64,000 bases of DNA from Patiria pectinifera. Taxonomy: Eukaryota > Echinodermata > Asteroidea > Valvatida > Asterinidae. The notes beneath the pieces are model-generated. The model had not been told where the DNA came from, did not search any database, and was given only the letters and a program-made list of their open reading frames with translations. The translations under genes and the position numbers were made by a program. The stretch spans positions 8,184,001 to 8,248,000 of the forward strand of contig CM057136.1 in assembly GCA_029964075.1 (NCBI GenBank). The letters run 5' to 3'. Shown one piece after another: positions 58,300-64,000 of this stretch (position 1 is the stretch's first letter; each line of letters starts with the position of its first letter).

Positions 58300-59070
58300 C
58301 GACGTGGGGTTCTGGGCCCGCTTAAGGGGGCCCGAAAAAAAATGGATTCCAGATGCTCTGTGGTGTGATCTGAGGCAATTTTTTTACCACTTTCCTCCAT
58401 GCTTTAACTAATATTTTCTTGGCAAAAGATAATTATTTGAACATCGTTTTCGAGGTTAGAGTCGTTGAATCAGCTACCGGTATTCTGAGCTATAGGCGTG
58501 TGGTTAGGAGCCCGCTTAAGGGTCCCGAAAAAAAAAATGATTTTAGATGCTCTGTGGTGCGATCTGAGGCACTTTCTGACTACTTTCACCGATATATTTT
58601 TTAGCAAAAGATAATAACTGAAACATAATTTTCGAGGTTTTCTCAGCTAAAAGCATAGAGCTCGGGGCCCGCTGAAGGGCTTCAAAAATATTGGATTCTC
58701 AATGCTCTGTGGTGCAATCTGAGGCAATTTATGACCACTTTAACCAATAACTTTCTGAGCAAAAGATAACAATTAAAAATAATTGTTGAGGTTTTCTCAG
58801 CTAAAGGCGTAGGGTTCGGGGCCCGCTTAAGGGCCAAAAAATATTGGATTCTAAATGCTCTGTGGAGCAATCTGAGGCAATTTCTGACCACTTTAACCAA
58901 TAATTTTCTTAGCAAAAGATAACAATTAAAAAAAAATGTTGAGGTTTTCTCAGCTAAAGGCATAGGGTTAGGGGCCCGCTTAAGGGCCCCGAAAGTTTTT
59001 TGGTTCTAAATGCTCTGTGGTGCAATCTGAGGAAATTTCTGACCACTTTTATTTTCTAAGCAAACGATAC
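58300..59070 (+). repeat. ~155-bp tandem array derived from a hAT MITE
   Basis: Five copies of a unit marked by GGGCCCGCTTAAGGG and ATGCTCTGTGGTGCAATCTG begin at about 58356, 58550, 58705, 58858 and 59013 (spacings 194, 155, 153, 155). The same unit occurs once in the MITEs at 14152-14466 and 6725-6948, so an internal MITE segment has been amplified here. Confidence 0.85.
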
Positions 59071-59604
59071 ATTGTAGTACATAATATGGCCCTTTCAATG
59101 AGACACGAGTTAATAAATCGTGGGGGGAGGACATTTGATATTGTGTCTTCCACCCTTGAAAAGTGGGGGACATGTCCCCCTGTCCCCCTCAGGATTGGCG
59201 CTCATGCTTCCTTCCAATCAGTCCTCAGAAATATGATAAGCAAAGAGGCTAGCACCTGAACATTTTCAGCGATTTCAGGACGGGGTGTCTCTTTAAGGCA
59301 CTCACTCTTCGGTTCATGACTACCGTCGATCTTAAAAAATTAATCAAACCTTTTTTGAATTGTTGAAACATATGAAAAAAAACTCCCAGGAACTGACTTC
59401 CCATCACTGAAAAAAACGGGGAAGCTTAAGCTTTACCGATTTTCAATTTATCCTAGGAATCCTTGTCATTACTTTAGCACAGCTCTCCCTCAGGTCTCAG
59501 CGTCTTGGGAGCATGCAAAAGAAAGAGAAAATTGAGGAGGATCAGGAAACTCCGGAAATACCGTAAACCATTCAATCAGGTTGGGATTCCAAACCCTTCC
59601 AATC
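59071..59604. other. No gene recognised
   Basis: No coding or repeat feature could be supported. Confidence 0.35.
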
Positions 59605-59697
59605 TACCTAATCGCCCTGCCGGGAATCGAACCCGGGGTCATGCGAGGTGATACTAGCGCTGACTGTAAGAATCACTTCGCCATCCTGGCTCGAAAA
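59605..59697 (-). repeat. tRNA-derived SINE or tRNA pseudogene
   Basis: In reverse, a perfect B box GGTTCGATTCC sits in the T arm CCGGGTTCGATTCCCGG, with an A-box-like GGCGAAGTGATTCTTACAG about 45 bp upstream. The acceptor stem is poor, so this is probably SINE-derived. Confidence 0.5.
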
Positions 59698-60741
59698 ATA
59701 TCCGGCAATTTCCAGTCGATCTCATTCCGTGATCTGGCCGATCGCAGATCATCGTTTGTCTGGATTCGTGTTTGTTGTACTTGGCGTTGTTGTTCTGAGG
59801 TCTTCTTTCCGTTTGGAGAATAATTGTTCACGACGTTTCTTCTGAACGGTACGCAGCACTGAATTGAAACTTTTGAAATGCCAAATCTACACCTATGACA
59901 ACTTGAAAACAATTAACAGACATTTGCTTATAATGACTTTGTCTTATTGTTGTTCCATTTCTGTTTGATATAGAAAGAACGATAAATTCTTACTGTGGGG
60001 GGTCTGGGGATTTCCCAGCCAGGTAACCTTTGATCTTTACCTTTTGATCCACGTGGTGAATTACAAGGATGCACCTCTGTATTAAAATTCCCATAGACAC
60101 CAGTGCTAAATGCCCATACTTCAATTTTTTTTTTTAAACCCTCACAGATATTTAAGCTGCACAGCAAAATGATGATCAACATGTCATCTTTCATTTTTTT
60201 TTCAATCTTTGGTGGGTTGACCATTGACTTTTCGAGAAATTCGCACCCCGAAAAGATGACCCCTGTTTTTCCCAAAGCGGAAAAGTAACCATCTTGAAAA
60301 GCGATCCCTCCACAACATGGCAAAATAGCGCTAAATTTGAGCCCAATTGCATCCAAAATGCTCAGAATTGGAAGGCCCAAGTCGAGGCCAGAGGTTCATT
60401 GCCATATCTCTTCAATTCCCCAATTGTATGGCTCTCAGAACGCTCTAATATAGAATAGTTTAAGAGTAATACTTTTATTCATGAGCTCGGCGGATGGGTT
60501 AAGGCCTATTGTGCACCCACAAAGCATTTTCTCGACCATACTCTCTCATTGTATACATTTGTATACATTACATTTGCAAAGTCTTGCGCGTTTATACGGA
60601 GACAGTTCGCACGCTTGACTCCTGCAGCTTGGAAGCAAAGCCTGTTTGCTGCGATGGTTCCTTGTGGAATAACCTAGCTATCCGACATTTGTGATATATC
60701 TGAGCCAACTTTAAGACGTCATGGTAAGACTAAACCAGAAA
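59698..60741. other. No gene recognised
   Basis: Short frames and poly-T runs only. Confidence 0.35.
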
Positions 60742-61073
60742 TTAAGGCCACATAAAAAAAACACGTTTAGCGTCCTGCCTTTAAATAAAAAGGAAGCGGG
60801 AGGCCCTTTTTTCCCTTCCAAAATGGCCGCCCGATTGGGCTATTTTTTATGATAACCGCCAGTTCTTTTTAAATGAACGCCATTGGACTCAGGAAATGAC
60901 ATACCAGCTTTATATGGGCCAGATGCAACAGACAACGAGGCCAAAATGATGTCACTGCTTAAAATGTATCATTCTTTTTTTCGGATAAAAAAATAAATAA
61001 ATAAAAAAAGGAGGCGGCCTCCAAAAAAGGAGCGGGCGGGGACGCTAAACATGTTTTTTTTATTTGGCCTTAA
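60742..61073. mobile_element. TTAA-flanked MITE with GGCC termini
   Basis: The left end GGCCACATAAAAAAAACACG and right end, in reverse GGCCAAATAAAAAAAACATG, continue through TTTAGCGTCC. TTAA occurs exactly on both sides (60742-60745, 61070-61073). The body is 324 bp and non-coding. Confidence 0.75.
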
Positions 61074-62559
61074 ACAAATGTGTGGCTCGATCATAACTCG
61101 CTGGCTAGCAACTGTGAAAATAATTAATTAAGCATAGGCCTACTTGTCTTCCCAAGTAACGTCCATTTTGATACGAAGGTCACAACATTCAGCTGTCCAC
61201 CACTGATCATTTACCGACCAACTGATGAATACAATGAAACATGGCCGTTCTCCCACCTCGATGAATGAACGAGAACGTGCAAAGGAGAGCACACCAACAC
61301 CGCCATTAATATTTCAGGAAAAAAAAAAAGAGGACTCATTCTTCATATTCAAAATACAAAATCTGAAAGTAAAAATAATGTTTCAAATGATTAAAATCCC
61401 ATTTGTATTTGAATGCTTGTGTGTTATCTGTAATTCTCACTTAGCTCAATAGCTTCCAATGGCATTCCATGGACAGCTATAAAATGGGTTCTTTTAGTAA
61501 AACGTGGATATCTTCCTATTTATAGCATTGATCGATTTCAGTAATTCCTTTATTTCAGATGAGCAGTGCAGAACATGCTCTTTTAAGAGGTACTTTATTG
61601 GTGTATCACATTTGATTGCTTTTTTATAAATAAAAATTACTAATTCGGGTCACTTTCTTCTTGACTCGCCCTGTAAGTTAAGCAGAATGTATTTTGCCAC
61701 TAACTTAAAAGAAAAATTGCACTTGGATCCGAGCCAACTCAATCTGGCGGCATTCTAAATAGGGCGTCTCGGCCTTTTAAAAGCAAGTCATATATTACGC
61801 CTAGTGAAGTGTTAATAACCGAGCATCTTTCGGCGCGAAAATGCCGCTCTTTGATTGCCATAATAAAAAAAATAACGCGTGCATTAAAACTGTAGTTTGA
61901 TAGCACCGCGTTTATATTTTTTTCAATATGAAACGGATTACGGGTACATGTGAGAGGTACGACGTAAAGGCGAACGCGGAAAGGATTTTCAGTGTATTTA
62001 TAGTGCACCGTAATTAATTCATGGTAAATTGTTCGGGTGTTGAGATTATCTCATAACTCGAAGACACAGCGTGCTGGCAAGGAGATTTATCATCGACCAC
62101 GCGCTGTTGTTTTCTCCTCGCGCGCCTCTGCTTTAAATTTTGGGTAAAGGGAACTGTTATTTTTTTTGGCAGGGGGAAGGGGAAGAACAAGTGTAACTTC
62201 AAGCTTAGGGGAAGAATGTACCAAGACTGTGGAGAGTTGAGTGCGTTTTCAAAGTATTTTCTAACAAAATTGGAAATGATTTTCAGTCCCAGATTCATGT
62301 CTTTCCAACATTTTTGCAATGACTGCTCTTCATTGAGATAATATATGATGACAAAAGTGGCGTCAGGATGCAATGTTCTTTCCAAGCCTAGTACAGGTGG
62401 GAAGTCGTTTCATTCATTTGGTCTGAACAATGGCCGGATTCAGCTTATTCATTGGCGTTATGGTAATCCTATACGATAGCACTGCCCGACTCTCTTCACT
62501 AGCCTACAGCCAGTCAAAGTCACCAGTGTCAGTCAGACTGTCAGTCTGTCTGTCTGTCT
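61074..62559. other. No gene; fragment of MITE-related repeat H
   Basis: 62270-62390 in reverse matches 33715-33830 (sharing ACATGAATCTGGGACTGA), and TTGACTCGCCCTGTAAG at 61661-61677 resembles that MITE's terminus. The rest is unassigned. Confidence 0.4.
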
Positions 62560-62632
62560 CAGCGGCGGCGGAAGGGTTTTCAAACGGGGGGCAAGTGCCC
62601 CTGTCCCCGGTTCCGCCGCCCCTGGCCTGTCT
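62552..62632. mobile_element. Minimal 65-bp hAT-type element in a GTCT microsatellite
   Basis: The body 62560-62624 starts CAGCGGCGGCGGAAGGG and ends, in reverse, CAGGGGCGGCGGAACCGG, the same termini as 27381-27896. The flanking 8-mers are GTCTGTCT and GCCTGTCT (7 of 8). Only 65 bp separate the outer ends. Confidence 0.65.
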
Positions 62633-63702
62633 GTCAGTCTGTCAGTCTGTCTGTGGGATGGGTACAAAACAAAAAGATTAGCCTGGCCCTCGGGGGCCAG
62701 CAAAAATGTCTTCGCAATTATGTGCCAAAGTACCATCACTCGGAACACGCACTTGGAGAAAAAAATAAGATTATGTTGGCGTCCCAATAGTACTACGTGC
62801 GCCGACTTGCATTATGTTCTGCTGACGTAGGGATTTTTACCCGGTGGTTTTTTCCCTCCTAATATTCATCCCAAACTGCGAGGAAAAAAATGCGAGAAAA
62901 AAAGAAAAGCAATTACAACCACGCTATTTTTTTTTATCGTCTTTAAAAAAAAACCTTTGCCATATGAGGGGCCACAATCGTAAAAGAAACTTGAGAAATT
63001 GATATGCGGAGACGACCTGCCTACTGTCAGAGCCAGGTTTGAGGCTGCCGACGTTTTGTAGCAATTCACCGGGTGTGTTCGGTAGAGAAACGACTCATCA
63101 GCTAAAGCACGTGAATATACTTAAATATCAGAGCTTCCGGAAACAAAATACACTTGATGATACAGTTAGGCTCCTGAAAAGGTATGTGGCATATGCACTG
63201 CTGAACAGATTATCTATATCGTTAGTTATGTTGGAGAGAAACCGACTTCACGGAGTATTTTTCTCGAAGTGTCCTTGAGAAAGATTCTCTTGTTTTTGGA
63301 TCGGCAAAGGCATCGTCCCTTCGGAAATGTATTTAAAGTAAAAAGGAAATGATAAATACAAGTGCGTTTTTGTGTCGGAGAATCGTCTTCAAGAACTGGC
63401 ATTGCCTGAAGCTAAGGATAATTGCATTGATTTTCTGTAGGCTTTAATATCTAAACTGAAGGCTTGTTATTTATTTATGTATTTTTTTGGTTTTGCCTTG
63501 TCAACCACTTTTGATGTCTTGCCATGCCCTCGGGTTTTCCACTTTGTCGCTGTCGATAGCTTATTGTGAATGCGTGTGCATGGTTGCGTTAATTGCTTTT
63601 GATGAAAAAGCAATTAATACACCCCCCCAAAAAAGAAAAAAATGAAAAATACGCGTCACCTGACATTTTCTGCAGACGTGACGTCACACATCGACTATCT
63701 AT
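62633..63702. other. No gene recognised
   Basis: No coding exon or repeat boundary could be supported. Confidence 0.35.
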
Positions 63703-64000
63703 CTATCGGGTCCTACTCAGTCCTGTTCTCGACCAATGTTGAGCGCAGAGCTGTGCCGTGATGTTGTTGTTGGCTAAATCTTCGGTGGTGCAAGGCTGTG
63801 TCAACAGCGGACATCGCAGTAGATGATCCATTGTCTTTGATACTGTTCCACATTAGCATGTCGTTGCACCTGTGGCGTATCCCCACTTGTTGAATGACTC
63901 CTTACACCAGCCAACACTGATGCGAAGACGAAAGTGCCTTCCAAACAGGCAAGTTTTTATTTCTTCTTTGCGCCTGGAGGTAGACTTTCAGCAGCTGGGA
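63703..64000 (-). mobile_element. LINE C-terminal fragment, running off the window
   Basis: Read in reverse: GRHFRLRISVGWCK, NKWGYATG, a cysteine pair interrupted by a stop, then SKTMDHLLRCPLL and AQHWSRTG. This matches the C-terminal zinc-knuckle-like tail of Jockey-group non-LTR reverse transcriptases, in which a CxCG..TMDHLLxCP pattern is typical. One in-frame stop and upstream frameshifts show that it is dead. The rest lies beyond 64000. Confidence 0.7.

Noticed and set aside
62014-62385. 123-codon minus-strand frame as a transposase
   Set aside because: The segment is shared with the MITE at 33.7 kb, but there the frame is full of stops and no catalytic motif is present. It is repeat sequence rather than an intact gene.

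Overview
The window looks like AT-rich nuclear DNA of a marine invertebrate deuterostome, most likely an echinoderm such as a sea star. The evidence is a gene with large introns and GT-AG splice sites, no bacterial-style gene packing, many dispersed short DNA transposons, tRNA-derived SINEs, CR1/L2-like LINE remains, and repeated 'taggccta' words of the kind common in these genomes. The species call is an inference. No database was searched.

Only one host gene can be defended. It lies on the + strand at 462-9602: five coding exons encoding a 230-residue secreted protein, with a signal peptide, a short cysteine-bearing N-terminal segment and one F5/8 type C (discoidin) domain. Its 6.6-kb first intron holds an antisense LINE reverse-transcriptase fossil and several MITEs. 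Its second intron holds a 600-bp TGAC/TGAG microsatellite and its fourth a tRNA-like SINE.

The standout structure is at 21701-26621: a 4.9-kb element that is almost one large palindrome. Two arms of about 2.2 kb each end in a terminal inverted repeat beginning AG, and the element is flanked by an exact 6-bp target duplication (AACATC). The flanking host sequence is a tandem duplicate (about 306 bp), and its second copy at 26706-27012 is an intact empty site, which fixes the boundaries. The left arm carries an intact 227-residue C2H2 zinc-finger/acidic protein gene; the right arm carries a truncated, frameshifted copy. The centre is a palindromic array of short repeats containing eight AP-1-type heptamers. 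AG/CT termini plus a 6-bp target duplication fit a non-autonomous, folded-back Polinton/Maverick derivative.

The remainder (about 27-64 kb, and 10-21 kb) has no convincing protein gene. It holds hAT-type MITEs (two with exact 8-bp target duplications), TA-flanked MITEs with long inverted repeats, TTAA/TAA-flanked MITEs, several dispersed repeat families, a MITE-derived 155-bp tandem array (58300-59070), a head-to-head pair of SINEs, and at least four loci where minisatellite units are arranged in inverted orientation, each locus with its own unit sequence. A LINE C-terminal fragment runs off the right edge. A CpG-rich stretch with a TATA box (43380-43872) and some low-copy TAATTA-rich stretches may be regulatory, but this is weakly supported.
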